A stretch of DNA of 64,000 nt from JACVRW01 sp963825345. Its GTDB lineage: Bacteria > Actinomycetota > Thermoleophilia > Solirubrobacterales > Thermoleophilaceae. A model generated the notes under the pieces. The model did no database searches. It saw only the letters and a program-made list of their open reading frames with translations, and was not told where the DNA came from. Below are positions 22,871 to 31,599 of the stretch, piece after piece. Each line of letters starts with the position of its first letter. Positions within the stretch are counted from its first letter, which is position 1. The DNA is taken from the NCBI GenBank assembly GCA_963825345.1, contig CAWGSQ010000011.1:372001-436000 (forward strand), written 5' to 3'. The position numbers were made by a program, and so were the translations under genes.

Positions 22871-25477
22871 TCAGCGGGGTCGCTGGCTCAGCACGCGGAA
22901 GCGGGCGTACTTCGGGGCACCGAAGCGGTCGTCCGGGGCGACTGGCGTGGCCATGAGGCGGTAGCTGCCGGGACGAAGCGCCCGGCGGCCCAGACGGCCC
23001 GTGAACGCGAATGAGTTGGTGCCGCTCAGGCCCGCGTGCTCGAAGCCGCCACGGACCCGTACGGCGCGCACGCAGGCGCGCCCACGTGGGGCGCGCGCCG
23101 GGGGGACGCACCTGCTGCCGCGGCGTCGGCCGTTTGCCAGCCGGTCGACCCTCAGCCGCACCTTCGCGGCAGCCGAGAGCCTGTAGCGGACGATCGCCCC
23201 GCGCCGCGCCGCGATGCTTCCGCCACGCCGTGCGGCCACGAACGCCTTTGGCCGGATGACGAGGCCGTTGAGCTCGGGTAGCGGCGTGAAGCCGCCGGGG
23301 CCCGGATCACCGCCACCGCCGGGACCGCCGCCGCCGGGACCGCCGCCGCCGGGATCGCCGCCGGCCGGGTCGTCCGCGCGCGGCACGTAGGCGTCAAACG
23401 CCTGCTTGTTCGCCAGCAGCTCCGCGACGGTCGGCTCCTCAGCACCCGTCTGGTCTGGAAGCGCCTGCGCGCCGAGGTCACCGACCTGGCCGCCCTTGAA
23501 CAGCAGCGTGGGCCACTCGGGATGAGCTTTGAACGCACTCACGAGACCATCGTCGTTGGTGTCGGAGGAGACCACGCCCACCATGCTTCCGTTGCAGTTG
23601 AAGTCGACCGCGAAGCTCGTGAGCGGCCACACGCCGGTGCGGTTGTCTGCCGGGCACCGCGTCCCGGTCAAGTACGCGGCCTGCGGAGAGCCCGACGGGA
23701 ACGCGAAGCCGACCGCTTCGTTCAGGGCCGCCTCGTTCATCGCGAAGCCGTGGCGCGAATAGTCGAACTCCGTCGTCTTGTTGGCGCGCCACAGCCCGCT
23801 GAACTGGAAGGTGTAGTTCATCACGGACAGGTGACTCGGCTTGTACGGCGTGTCGTCGTCACCGCCGTGACGAAGGCCCAGGTTGTGGCCCAGCTCGTGC
23901 ATGAACGTCCCGGCCTGCTCCTGGGCACCGAAGGTGCAGTCGGCGCCCATCGCGGTGCTGCAACCGTCGCCCAGCGTCACGAGGACGTCGCTCGCCGGCA
24001 GGTCGCGCGAGATGCCGCTGACGTCGCCATCGAACGCGTGCGCCGAGATCGCGTAGTGAAAGGCCGGCTCGCGGGCCTCGGCGAAGTTGCCGTTCTTCAG
24101 CGTGTCGAACGCGCTCCAGTCGTAGTCGCCGCCCGCCGTCATCGAGCCGAGCGTGGTCTGATGCGTGAGTGCGTCCTGGTCCGACAGCGAGCCCCACAGC
24201 GCGCCCGTCGTCGGGTCCATGACGGAGCCCGGCCCGTTGTCCACGTGAAGCGTGACCCCGTCCACACCGTCCGGGTTCTTCACCGGCGCGTTCGCGAACG
24301 CGGCGATCACCGCCGCTATGCCGGTCTGATCGAGCCTGTGTGGCGGCATGTAGTCGAGCTCTACGAAGACGTCCTTGTGCTCGGAATCCGCGCCCATCGC
24401 GGGAAGGGCGAGATCCACGGTGCCGTCTGAGTCGGTGTCGACGCCGCTCGTCTCCCAGCTGTCGAGCAGGCCGTCGCCGTCCATGTCCGTGATGTCCGGG
24501 CGCCAGCGCGCCTTCACCGCCGTCTGCGCGGCGATCGCCGTGAGCGAACCCGTGTCGAGCGCGTAGACCGTGATCTTCCTGGCGTCCCCGTCATCGCCAA
24601 CGACGGCGATGCGATTGCCATCGGGGGCGAAGGACAGGCCAAACGGCCTGGCCCCCGTGACATTCAGCCCCCCGCTCACCGGCCCCTCGCCGAGGCCCAC
24701 CAGACGATCGGTCGCAGTGCCACCGGGCTGCACCGCGAGAGTGGTGATGTAGTACTCGTACTGGAACGGGTCGTCGCGGGAGCCGATGCGGCCCAGGCTG
24801 ATCTCGTGCGCGACGCCGAGCGTCTTGCCGTCGGGCGAGAACGCGACGTCGTACGGCTCGTTGTAGGTGCTGTCGTCCGAATGGGGCTGGTCCGGGACCG
24901 GCAGCGCGAGAACCTGCCGGAACCCGCTCCCGTCCGGGTGGATCACGCCGATCGCGCGGGTATTTCCGTCGGTCATCGGGTTCGGGTAATAGGCGAAGGC
25001 GATCTCGTCTTGGGACGACCACGCGAGCAGGTGGCCGGACGAGCTCATGAACACGAATGGCAGGTTCAAGATTGGGGTCACGGGGTCGCCGACGACCGAG
25101 CCGATGCCGATCTCGGGCCTCCCGGACGATGTGATCCGCCAGCCGGCCCATCGCCTCCCATCCGGAGAGAACACCGGGCTGCTCCACCCGGTGGCGACCA
25201 CCCTGCGATTGGAGCCATCGGCGTCCATGACGACCACGTTCTGCCCGACGTTGACGATCACGCGCGATCCGTCCGCGCTCCAATGGCCGAAGCGCGCATC
25301 GTTGATCATCGGCCCGATTGGATTGTTCGCCGTGTCGACGAGCCGCATCCCGGGGCCCAACGGATTCTGGACCAGAAGCTGGTCGACGGCACCGGCTTCC
25401 GGGACCGGCGCGACACAGGCCACTGTCACGGCAATGAGGGCGGCACGTCGCGAGGCGCGCCGTAAGCCACGAGTCAC
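22871..25477 (-). CDS. Large secreted metzincin-like metalloprotease with N-terminal beta-propeller
   Basis: 868 residues. A signal peptide (about 1-30, ending EAGA) is followed by a TolB/WD40-like propeller (about 35-330; repeats such as FGHWSADGSRVIVNVGQ, SPVFSPDGRRWAGW, DVAFSPDGKTLGVAHE). A Ca-binding-like DMDGDGLLDSWETSGVDTDS segment (about 340) precedes a protease domain with zinc motif HELGHNLGLRHGGDDD (about 535) and a Met-turn-like SVMNYTF. A Gly/Pro-rich linker (GGGGPGGGG repeats, about 715-740) leads to a basic C-terminal beta domain. Predicted extracellular endopeptidase. It is the only intact gene between the tRNA-Leu repeats. Confidence 0.85.
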   Translation of the reverse strand: MTRGLRRASRRAALIAVTVACVAPVPEAGAVDQLLVQNPLGPGMRLVDTANNPIGPMINDARFGHWSADGSRVIVNVGQNVVVMDADGSNRRVVATGWSSPVFSPDGRRWAGWRITSSGRPEIGIGSVVGDPVTPILNLPFVFMSSSGHLLAWSSQDEIAFAYYPNPMTDGNTRAIGVIHPDGSGFRQVLALPVPDQPHSDDSTYNEPYDVAFSPDGKTLGVAHEISLGRIGSRDDPFQYEYYITTLAVQPGGTATDRLVGLGEGPVSGGLNVTGARPFGLSFAPDGNRIAVVGDDGDARKITVYALDTGSLTAIAAQTAVKARWRPDITDMDGDGLLDSWETSGVDTDSDGTVDLALPAMGADSEHKDVFVELDYMPPHRLDQTGIAAVIAAFANAPVKNPDGVDGVTLHVDNGPGSVMDPTTGALWGSLSDQDALTHQTTLGSMTAGGDYDWSAFDTLKNGNFAEAREPAFHYAISAHAFDGDVSGISRDLPASDVLVTLGDGCSTAMGADCTFGAQEQAGTFMHELGHNLGLRHGGDDDTPYKPSHLSVMNYTFQFSGLWRANKTTEFDYSRHGFAMNEAALNEAVGFAFPSGSPQAAYLTGTRCPADNRTGVWPLTSFAVDFNCNGSMVGVVSSDTNDDGLVSAFKAHPEWPTLLFKGGQVGDLGAQALPDQTGAEEPTVAELLANKQAFDAYVPRADDPAGGDPGGGGPGGGGPGGGGDPGPGGFTPLPELNGLVIRPKAFVAARRGGSIAARRGAIVRYRLSAAAKVRLRVDRLANGRRRGSRCVPPARAPRGRACVRAVRVRGGFEHAGLSGTNSFAFTGRLGRRALRPGSYRLMATPVAPDDRFGAPKYARFRVLSQRPR

Positions 25478-25486
25478 CTGAGGAGT

Positions 25487-25714
25487 CTAAGGGCGGTTAG
25501 GTCCGTGCGCCAGCGGTCCTGCCTTTGTACACCAACTCCATCCTCTGTGAATCTCGCCAAAGAACTGACCCTCGTCAACGGCGAACGCGGCGATGTACAC
25601 GAGACTGACCGCGTTGGGCGTGCTCGGGCCCGCGACCGAGATCACGGCATCGCTATGAGGGGTCGCGTCCGTCGCGTCACTGAGGTTTTTCACCCGATGA
25701 CGTACGTCAGTCGT
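25487..25714. other. Intergenic stretch without a supported gene
   Basis: Between the metalloprotease start and the right arm-like motif. Short open frames exist on both strands (for example 25487-25693 minus, 68 codons), but none has a recognisable motif, ribosome-binding site or family pattern. It likely contains the protease promoter. Confidence 0.5.
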
Positions 25715-25732
25715 GACAACACCGTGACAACA
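25715..25732 (+). repeat. Arm-like 18-bp motif, right copy
   Basis: GACAACACCGTGACAACA lies 85 bp before the right 64-bp repeat, on the inner side, in the same orientation as the left copy with one mismatch. Inner placement at both ends is what integration of an attP with arms on both sides of the core would give. Confidence 0.65.
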
Positions 25733-25817
25733 AACGCATTGTCCACAAGGTCCAGATCGTCCAGGCCTCCGGAGCGAATGTGCGTTTCGGGGCTGCAGGA
25801 AAGGACGGGCAGGTAAT

Positions 25818-25881
25818 GCGCAAGGTTGAGGGCCTTGTGGTCCGTTTGGACCGTGGGAGTTCGAATCTCCCTGGGCGCATC
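25818..25881 (+). pseudogene. tRNA-Leu 3' fragment (direct repeat copy 2, attR-like)
   Basis: Exact 64-bp copy of 22043-22106 containing the anticodon arm (GAG), long variable arm, T-arm and 3' acceptor strand. The 5' acceptor strand and most of the D-arm are missing, so it cannot fold into a working tRNA. It marks the right boundary of the islet. Confidence 0.9.
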
Positions 25882-26034
25882 GGAAAGACCCGCAACGCGG
25901 CGTTTCTGCTGTCTGGAGACCCGTGCCGTCCTCGCCGGTGGGAACGTGGGAACACGTTGCTGACGGCAGGGTCGAACGCGCAGGAGGTCCGTGGGTGGCG
26001 TAGCGGCGAGTCGTTGCCCCGCCGATGGAGCCCT
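25882..26034. other. Non-coding flank right of the islet
   Basis: No convincing gene, repeat or RNA is visible. Together with 26035-27112 it forms a 1.2-kb low-confidence region before the next solid gene at 27113. Confidence 0.5.
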
Positions 26035-26283
26035 CTAACGACGGGTCGTCAGGGTGAGCGGCCGGCTCGTGGCCCCGCAGTCGGCGGACGAGACGGCCGA
26101 GTAGGTCGTCGTTGTCTCTACCCGTCGCAGCTCGTCGTCCGTGAATCCGACGTCCGGTTGGGTGCGGGCCTCCACTTCGGTCGTCTGCGGGAAGCTGTAG
26201 CGAAAGCTCACCCGCGTCTTGCCGCCCCTGGCCTCGTGCCGGCGCAGCTTGTCGAGGTGGGAACGACCGAGCCTGATCCTCAC
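26035..26283 (-). CDS. Possible C-terminal part of a beta-rich surface protein
   Basis: 82 codons from a GTG that overlaps the stop of the next listed frame (GTGA). The sequence VRIRLGRSHLDKLRRHEARG followed by KTRVSFRYSFPQTTEVEAR resembles the basic beta-sandwich tails found on secreted proteins elsewhere in this window. It may be the frameshifted continuation of 26280-26963 rather than a separate gene. No family identified. Confidence 0.35.
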   Translation of the reverse strand: MRIRLGRSHLDKLRRHEARGGKTRVSFRYSFPQTTEVEARTQPDVGFTDDELRRVETTTTYSAVSSADCGATSRPLTLTTRR

Positions 26284-26963
26284 GAGCCAGCCTTCCGCGA
26301 GACCCCGGTGTCCGAATGCGTGGTTGTTGTCGCCTCTGCTTGGGTACTGCGACTCGGCCCAGTCTGGCGCGCGGGCGAACCGGAGGACACGCCTCCCAGA
26401 CGAAGCACGACCTCGATCGAGGCCGACCCGTTAGCCGTGGTCACATGGCTGTTGCCGTCGGATTCGTCGGAGTCGACGCTATCGCGAGCAGCGAAAGGCG
26501 GGTACTGCCGCCACTCCGTCGTCTCCTCGTAGGCCGTGCCGAGGACGAGGTCTACGCCCCTCCTTGGATACCTTCCCGCGTACTCCGCCTCCAGCGACAC
26601 TTCCCGCTGCACCGCGACCGGACCGTACGTGGGATGGGTCTCGACGGAGCCGTTGTCATAGGTATTGACAGTCTGCTTCGACACGGTTCCGCTACACCTG
26701 TCTGCGAGGAACTCGCCTTGCGGCAGCTTCGCAGACGCCGGCGGAACGGCCCTGCGCCAGCACTCGCGGAGGGACTGAAGGAAGTGGCCGGATCCGAGTG
26801 GCACCTGCGGAAGGTGTTCACGAAGCTCGGGATCAGCTCTCGCCGCGAGCTCCCCGAAACTCTGCGGGAAACAGGCACGATCACCACGCCGGCCTAGTCC
26901 GTTATGTCCGCTCGGCTCGTCCGGAAGGTGGGCACCGGCTGGCCGTCCTCGTCCTGTCGCCAC
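26280..26963 (-). CDS. Possible degenerate surface/secreted protein
   Basis: A 227-codon frame whose second half looks protein-like (REVSLEAEYAGRYPRRGVDL; TAYEETTEWRQYPPF; GSASIEVVLRLGG), suggesting beta structure. The first half is antisense to the LuxR fragment at 26781-26897 and is probably not coding, so the true start is likely near 26750 or is lost. The adjacent frame at 26035-26283 may complete it. The whole is best read as a decayed gene. Confidence 0.3.
   Translation of the reverse strand: MATGRGRPAGAHLPDEPSGHNGLGRRGDRACFPQSFGELAARADPELREHLPQVPLGSGHFLQSLRECWRRAVPPASAKLPQGEFLADRCSGTVSKQTVNTYDNGSVETHPTYGPVAVQREVSLEAEYAGRYPRRGVDLVLGTAYEETTEWRQYPPFAARDSVDSDESDGNSHVTTANGSASIEVVLRLGGVSSGSPARQTGPSRSTQAEATTTTHSDTGVSRKAGS
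26781..26897 (+). pseudogene. C-terminal fragment of a LuxR-family regulator
   Basis: The last 38 codons of a plus-strand frame read EVAGSEWHLRKVFTKLGISS then RREL, the recognition-helix region of actinobacterial LuxR-type regulators (commonly VEWHLRKVFTKLGISSRREL). Upstream of about 26780 the similarity stops abruptly, with no ATPase, receiver or first HTH helices, so only a remnant is left. It supports past recombination next to the tRNA-bounded islet. Confidence 0.6.
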
Positions 26964-27112
26964 TGGGCGGGGCGCATAAGCTGAGCCTTGAGCGAGACGG
27001 AGGCGGCACCGGCCAAGGCGGTCGCAGCCGCGTCACCGGTCAGCTCCAGGAGTACGAGCGCTACCGCCGGCGCGTGCCCCGCTGGCTCTGACGGGCGTAG
27101 TGTCTCGCCCGC

Positions 27113-27937
27113 ATGCGCTCAGGACTGTTCATCCCCCTATTCGATGAGCTGGCCGACCCGGCGCTCGTCGCTCGCCTGGCCGCCGAGGCGGAGGAGGCGG
27201 ACTGGCACGGAGTCTTCGTCTGGGACAACCTGCGCTTTGTGGAGCCCGTGGTCGACGTGGCTGACCCGTGGATCGCGCTGGCAGCGATCGCCACGGCCAC
27301 GGAGCGAATCCGGCTCGGTCCGATGGTCACCCCACTTGCACGACGTAGGCCGGTCAAGGTCGCCCGGGAAACGGCGACGCTCGACCGGCTCAGCGATGGC
27401 CGACTCACGCTCGGCGTCGGCCTGGGTAGCGACTCGTTCGCGAGCGAGTACTCGATGACGGGCGAAGAGGTCGACGATCGCCGACGCGCAAGCATGCTCG
27501 ACGAGTCGCTCGAAATCCTGATGGCCGCCTGGTCGGGCGAGACGGTGCACCACCGCGGCGAGCACTACACGGTCGACGGCATGGAGTTTCTGCCGCGCCC
27601 GGTCCAGCGGCCGGGCGTACCGGTGTGGGTCGCGGGCTACTACGGGAAGCCCAGGCCGATGCGCCGGGCGGCTCGGCACCAGGGTTTTTTCCCGCTCAAC
27701 GTGGAGCACCCCGAACAGCTCGCGGAGATCGTCGCTGACATGACGGCGCTGCGCAGGGAGGCCCACAGGGACCCCGCGGAGCCCTACGACGTCGTCATCG
27801 CGCTGCCGCCCGGCAGCGATCCGGCGCCCTACGCCGCGGTAGGGGCCACCTGGTGGCTTGTCGAGTTCCCGTGGGACGCGCTGTCGGTCGACCAGGTGCG
27901 CGCTGTGATCCGCGACGGCCCAGCGGCCCCGGCGTAG
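27113..27937 (+). CDS. LLM-class (luciferase-like) flavin or F420 oxidoreductase
   Basis: 274 residues with the TIM-barrel luciferase-like pattern: SGLFIPLFDELADPALVARL, EEADWHGVFVWDN, WIALAAIATATERIRLGPMV, KVARETATLDRLSDGRLTLG and PRPVQRPGVPVWVAGY. In Thermoleophilia many such proteins use F420, but the cofactor cannot be decided here. It stands alone on the plus strand. Its last 109 bp overlap convergently with the end of the GGDEF/HD-GYP gene, if that gene's C-terminus is read to its first stop. Substrate unknown. Confidence 0.87.
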   Translation: MRSGLFIPLFDELADPALVARLAAEAEEADWHGVFVWDNLRFVEPVVDVADPWIALAAIATATERIRLGPMVTPLARRRPVKVARETATLDRLSDGRLTLGVGLGSDSFASEYSMTGEEVDDRRRASMLDESLEILMAAWSGETVHHRGEHYTVDGMEFLPRPVQRPGVPVWVAGYYGKPRPMRRAARHQGFFPLNVEHPEQLAEIVADMTALRREAHRDPAEPYDVVIALPPGSDPAPYAAVGATWWLVEFPWDALSVDQVRAVIRDGPAAPA

Positions 27938-29892
27938 GGATCCGCGAGCTCCGCCTGGAACGCGGCGACCACCTCTGCGTCGAACTGCGTGCCGGAGTGG
28001 CGCAGCAGCTCGGCGACCGCCTCGTCCGCTGACACGGCGGGCCGGTAGGGACGGCCCGCGGTCATCGCGCCGAAGGCGTCGCAGACGGCGATGATTCGGG
28101 CGCCGAGTGGTATCGCGTCGCCGGCCAGCCCGTCTGGGTAGCCCCCGCCGTCCATGCGCTCGTGGCTCCAGCGGACCAGCCTTGCCACGCCCCCGAGCGC
28201 CGGCGCCATGTGGAGCATCCGCTCTCCCACGATCGTGTGCTGGCGTATGAACTCCCACTCCACCGCGTCCAGCGGACCCGGCTTCGCGACGATCGCATCG
28301 GGGACCGCCATCTTGCCGATGTCGTGGAGCTCGGCGGCCCGGACCACCTCGTGGAGCTCATGGACGCGCAGCCCGAGGCGGCGGCCGACGCCCTGGGCGA
28401 GTACGGCCACGTCGTCGATGTGGTCGCGCAGCTCGGGCGCTCGCTCTGTGACCATCTGGAGCAGGACGTCCCGCAGCTGCTGGGTGGTCGCCTGCCGCCG
28501 CCGTACCCCCTTCTGGGCGTAGAGCCGCTGGTCCGCGAGCTGGAGCGCGCGGGCCGAGTCAGGTGCCTCCGCAGGCAGGATGACGGTGCCGTGGGAGCTC
28601 GAGACCTCGAAGCCCTCGCCCCGCTCGTGCAGTGCAGCGAGGGCGCGTTCGACGTCGTCGCCGATGCGGTCCTGGTCGAACCTGAGCAGGGCGCAGAACT
28701 CGTCGCCGCCGAGCCGGTAGGCGGAGCCGCAATTGGCGACCGCCTGGTTGAGGCGCCCGCCCAGCCGCACCAGCAGGGCGTCGCCAGCCGGGTGCCCGAA
28801 GGTGTCGTTGTAGTCCTTGAAGCCGTCGAGATCGAACAGCACGAGCACCGCTGAGTCGGGGGCCGGGGCGTCCGTTAGCTCGGCCTCCAGCTCCGCCAGA
28901 AGCGCGCGCCTGTTGGCGAGCCCGGTCAGGGAGTCGGTGAGCGCAGCAGCGGTGGCCTCCGCCGTGATCCGCAGAGTGTTCGAGAACGTGTAGGCCATGC
29001 GGATGACGGCAACCACGAGCGCCGCCGCGGCCAGCACCAGCGCCGGCGTGTTCATCGGCTGCAAGTTGCCGTACACGAGCAGCGCGACCGGCATCAGCGC
29101 AAAGAACGCCGGCATCGCGAGCAGACGCCAGCCCTCGAGGCGGGTGGCCTCGCGTGCCGAGGGCTGCCAAGCCGCGTGGCCAAGAAGCAGTGCCGCCGCC
29201 GGCCAGAGGGCGTCGAGCACCTGGCCCTCGGCGTAGTTGCCGTTCGCGCTCTGCCAGAGGAAGATGCCGTCCGCCACCGCCATGGTCGCCAGACCCGCCG
29301 CAATCAGCGTCCACGACCGCGACGCCTTCCAGCCGTTCAGCGCGAGCAGCCCCACGACGAACACGAGCAGCGTCACGTCGCCGAGCGGATAGGCGAGCGT
29401 GGTCGCCACGTCGAGCCGGTCTCCGCCTGTGCTAGCGACGATCGGCTGGAGCAGCAGCGCCGCCGCCAGCGCGGCCACCCCGAGCGCGCTCACAAGCCCG
29501 TCGAGCCACAGGCCGGCACGCAGCTGGCGCGAGGCGCGCGGCGCGAACAGGACGAGGGCGGCGTAGCCCGCGGGATAGAAGGCCAGGTACAGGCCGTCGG
29601 CGAGCGAGGGGTACGGCGGATCGACTAGATGCGAGAGGTGAAGCGTGTAGTAGAGCTCGCCGCCGAACAGGCACAGGAGACCCCCACCCAGGGTCAGCCA
29701 GCGCGCACGCTCGACGCGCGAGACGATTCCCCGGACGAGACACGAGAGCGCGGCCGAGAGCACCAACGCGTTGTAGAGCCAGTCCTGGAAGAAGCTCTCA
29801 GACCCCGGGCCGCCGAAGCCGAAGGCCACGTGCGCGCCGAAGGCCGCCAGCCCGGCGCCGGTCACGATGGTGAAGGCGGCCCGCATGGTCAC
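27829..29892 (-). CDS. Membrane GGDEF/HD-GYP cyclic-di-GMP enzyme
   Basis: 687 residues from a GTG overlapping the NHL stop (an ATG at 29886 is an alternative). Eight to ten N-terminal membrane helices (about 1-300) precede a GGDEF domain (about 320-475) with intact YRLGGDEFCALL and LTDSLTGLANRRAL, then an HD-GYP domain (about 490-665) with AELHDIGKMAVPD, HTIVGERML and RMDGGGYPDGLAGD. GGDEF makes and HD-GYP degrades c-di-GMP, so this is a bifunctional or mutually regulated enzyme. The last about 35 residues (after AFQAELADP) overlap the LLM gene and may be dispensable. Coupled to an NHL protein. Confidence 0.9.
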   Translation of the reverse strand: MTMRAAFTIVTGAGLAAFGAHVAFGFGGPGSESFFQDWLYNALVLSAALSCLVRGIVSRVERARWLTLGGGLLCLFGGELYYTLHLSHLVDPPYPSLADGLYLAFYPAGYAALVLFAPRASRQLRAGLWLDGLVSALGVAALAAALLLQPIVASTGGDRLDVATTLAYPLGDVTLLVFVVGLLALNGWKASRSWTLIAAGLATMAVADGIFLWQSANGNYAEGQVLDALWPAAALLLGHAAWQPSAREATRLEGWRLLAMPAFFALMPVALLVYGNLQPMNTPALVLAAAALVVAVIRMAYTFSNTLRITAEATAAALTDSLTGLANRRALLAELEAELTDAPAPDSAVLVLFDLDGFKDYNDTFGHPAGDALLVRLGGRLNQAVANCGSAYRLGGDEFCALLRFDQDRIGDDVERALAALHERGEGFEVSSSHGTVILPAEAPDSARALQLADQRLYAQKGVRRRQATTQQLRDVLLQMVTERAPELRDHIDDVAVLAQGVGRRLGLRVHELHEVVRAAELHDIGKMAVPDAIVAKPGPLDAVEWEFIRQHTIVGERMLHMAPALGGVARLVRWSHERMDGGGYPDGLAGDAIPLGARIIAVCDAFGAMTAGRPYRPAVSADEAVAELLRHSGTQFDAEVVAAFQAELADPYAGAAGPSRITARTWSTDSASHGNSTSHQVAPTAA

Positions 29893-31433
29893 GTGGCCCG
29901 CCGCTTGCGCCTCACCTTGAGGGTGGTCTGCTTCGACCCCTGCCCGATGTTCGGCCCGCCGCGCCTCGTCACGACCGCCCTGACAGTGATTTCGTGCCGC
30001 TTCCGGAGGAGGCGCCGCCCCGCGCGAGTGAGCCGCACCCTCACGCTCTTGCTGCTGCCCGGGGTCACGGAGAACCGGCCCCGCGCGAACACGACCCTGG
30101 CCGAAGCGGCCGCTGCGGCCGGCCGCCGGGCAACGCGCCGTACGAACAGCCGGATCGTCCCGCGGCACGCCTGCATCGCCGTCGGCGGGCAGACGACTGG
30201 GAGGTAAACGCTCCCCGCGTTTGCAAGCACCACGTCCACGGCCGCACGGAGCGGATTGGGCAGCTCAGCCGCTGGCGGCTGCCCTTCGGCGGGCGCGCGG
30301 CCTTCGACAAGGCGCAGCCGGCTGTCTTCGCTGTCGGCGATGAGGATCGCGCCGCTCGCGTTCTCGGCGGCGGCGGAGGGGGAGCGAAGCCGTGCCAGCA
30401 GCGCCGGCGCGCCGTCGCCCGCGTAGCCGCGTTCGCCCGAGCCGGCGACGGTCGCGATCGTGCCGTTGGCCGACACCTTGCGCACGCGGCCGTTCAGGCT
30501 GTCTCCGATCAGAAACCCGCCATCGAAGGTGGTGGATACGCCGACGGGCTTGTTCAGGCGGGCGGCCGCGGCGGCGCCGCCATCGCCTGAGAACCCGGCG
30601 CTGCCGGTGCCCGCCACGCGGGTAATCACGCCGGCGGCGGAGACGTGCCGCACGCGGTGGCCCTCGTACTCGGCGACGAGAAAGCCGCCGTCCGGCAGCG
30701 CCGCCACCCCGACGGGGGTGTTCAGCTGCGCGATGAACGCGTATCCGCCGTCCCCGGCTCCGCCCGGCTGTCCGTTCCCAGCGACCCTCGTGATGGTCCC
30801 GCCGGGGGACACCCGCCGGACCCGGTGCGTCCCCGCATCCGCGACGAGGAATCCACCGTCGGTGGTCACCGCGATTCCGGTCGGGGCACTCAGCCGCGCC
30901 GACGTGGCTGGGCCGCCGTCGCCCGATGTCCCATCCGCACCCGTGCCCGCAACCGTTGTGATGATCCCCGCCGGAGATACCCTGCGGACCCGCTTGTTGC
31001 CGAGGTCGGCGATCAGGAATCCACCGTCCGCGGTCGGCTCGACGTCGAGAGGCCAGTTCAGCCGCGCGCTCGCGGCCGGCCCGCCGTCCCCGGTGTAGCC
31101 CGCCGAACCGGTGCCCGCGACCGTGGTGATCTGCCCGCCGGGCGAGATTCGGCGGATGCGGTGGTTGGCGTAATCGGCGACGAGGACGCTGCCGTCGGCA
31201 AGCCATGCCACCGCGGTGGGCTGGCGCAGCGTCGCCGACGTGGCCGGTCCGCCATCGCCACCGAAGGCCGCAGCGCCCGTGCCGGCGAACGTGAAGATGT
31301 CGCCCTGCGCTGCCTGGGCCGGGCCGGCGAGGGCGCCGAGCATCGCGGCCGCGCATGCGAGCCGGGCGGCCCCGCGAGCGCACGCTGCAAGGGTGGATCG
31401 GCCGTTAGATACAGGTTGAGGCACCGCGCCCAA
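29889..31433 (-). CDS. Secreted NHL-repeat beta-propeller protein
   Basis: 514 residues. A signal peptide (about 15-42, ending AQA) is followed by about six NHL repeats (about 45-370), each like ITTVAGTGSAGYTGDGGPA followed by ARL...P.GVA...DGGFLIADLGN..VR.VSP. A C-terminal basic beta domain (about 400-514) ends in KVRRKRRAT. NHL propellers bind proteins, glycans or RNA. The stop overlaps the start of the GGDEF/HD-GYP gene (GTGA), so the secreted propeller and the c-di-GMP enzyme are translated together, hinting at an extracellular sensor or matrix link (inference). Confidence 0.88.
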   Translation of the reverse strand: MGAVPQPVSNGRSTLAACARGAARLACAAAMLGALAGPAQAAQGDIFTFAGTGAAAFGGDGGPATSATLRQPTAVAWLADGSVLVADYANHRIRRISPGGQITTVAGTGSAGYTGDGGPAASARLNWPLDVEPTADGGFLIADLGNKRVRRVSPAGIITTVAGTGADGTSGDGGPATSARLSAPTGIAVTTDGGFLVADAGTHRVRRVSPGGTITRVAGNGQPGGAGDGGYAFIAQLNTPVGVAALPDGGFLVAEYEGHRVRHVSAAGVITRVAGTGSAGFSGDGGAAAAARLNKPVGVSTTFDGGFLIGDSLNGRVRKVSANGTIATVAGSGERGYAGDGAPALLARLRSPSAAAENASGAILIADSEDSRLRLVEGRAPAEGQPPAAELPNPLRAAVDVVLANAGSVYLPVVCPPTAMQACRGTIRLFVRRVARRPAAAAASARVVFARGRFSVTPGSSKSVRVRLTRAGRRLLRKRHEITVRAVVTRRGGPNIGQGSKQTTLKVRRKRRAT

Positions 31434-31599
31434 GATTCCTTTCGTGGTGTGTCAGTCCTCGGTGCCTGGCGGCCGAGCCATCTCCAAACCGGAGACCTCT
31501 AGCTTTGCGTCCCCTCCTCGCGAAGGGTTTGCCGTGAGCAAGCTTGTCTCGGAGCTATCGTCAACCCAGCCGCGCACTTGACCCGACTGGACGCGTGAT
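31434..31599. other. Intergenic gap
   Basis: 166 bp between the LtrA stop and the NHL start, both on the minus strand. It probably contains the NHL promoter. No clear dyad or T-rich terminator was seen. Confidence 0.4.

Larger units (their letters stand above)
22107..25881. mobile_element. Candidate integrated islet at tRNA-Leu (no integrase seen)
   Basis: Bounded by the intact tRNA-Leu on the left and the exact 64-bp copy on the right, with an 18-bp motif just inside each end (22176-22193 and 25715-25732) resembling arm-type integrase sites. The interior carries one large gene, a secreted metzincin-like protease, plus about 0.75 kb of degenerate sequence. No integrase, excisionase or replication gene is recognisable. 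It is therefore either a remnant, a satellite moved in trans, or a duplication made by another route. Confidence refers to the element as a unit. Confidence 0.6.

Noticed and set aside
23280..23370. A CRISPR-like or satellite repeat
   Set aside because: The GCCGCCGGGACC-type repeats encode the Gly/Pro linker of the metalloprotease; no spacers or regular repeat-spacer pattern exist anywhere in the window.
25818..25881. A second tRNA-Leu gene
   Set aside because: Only the 3' 64 bp are present; the 5' acceptor strand and D-arm are missing, so it is a fragment (att repeat).
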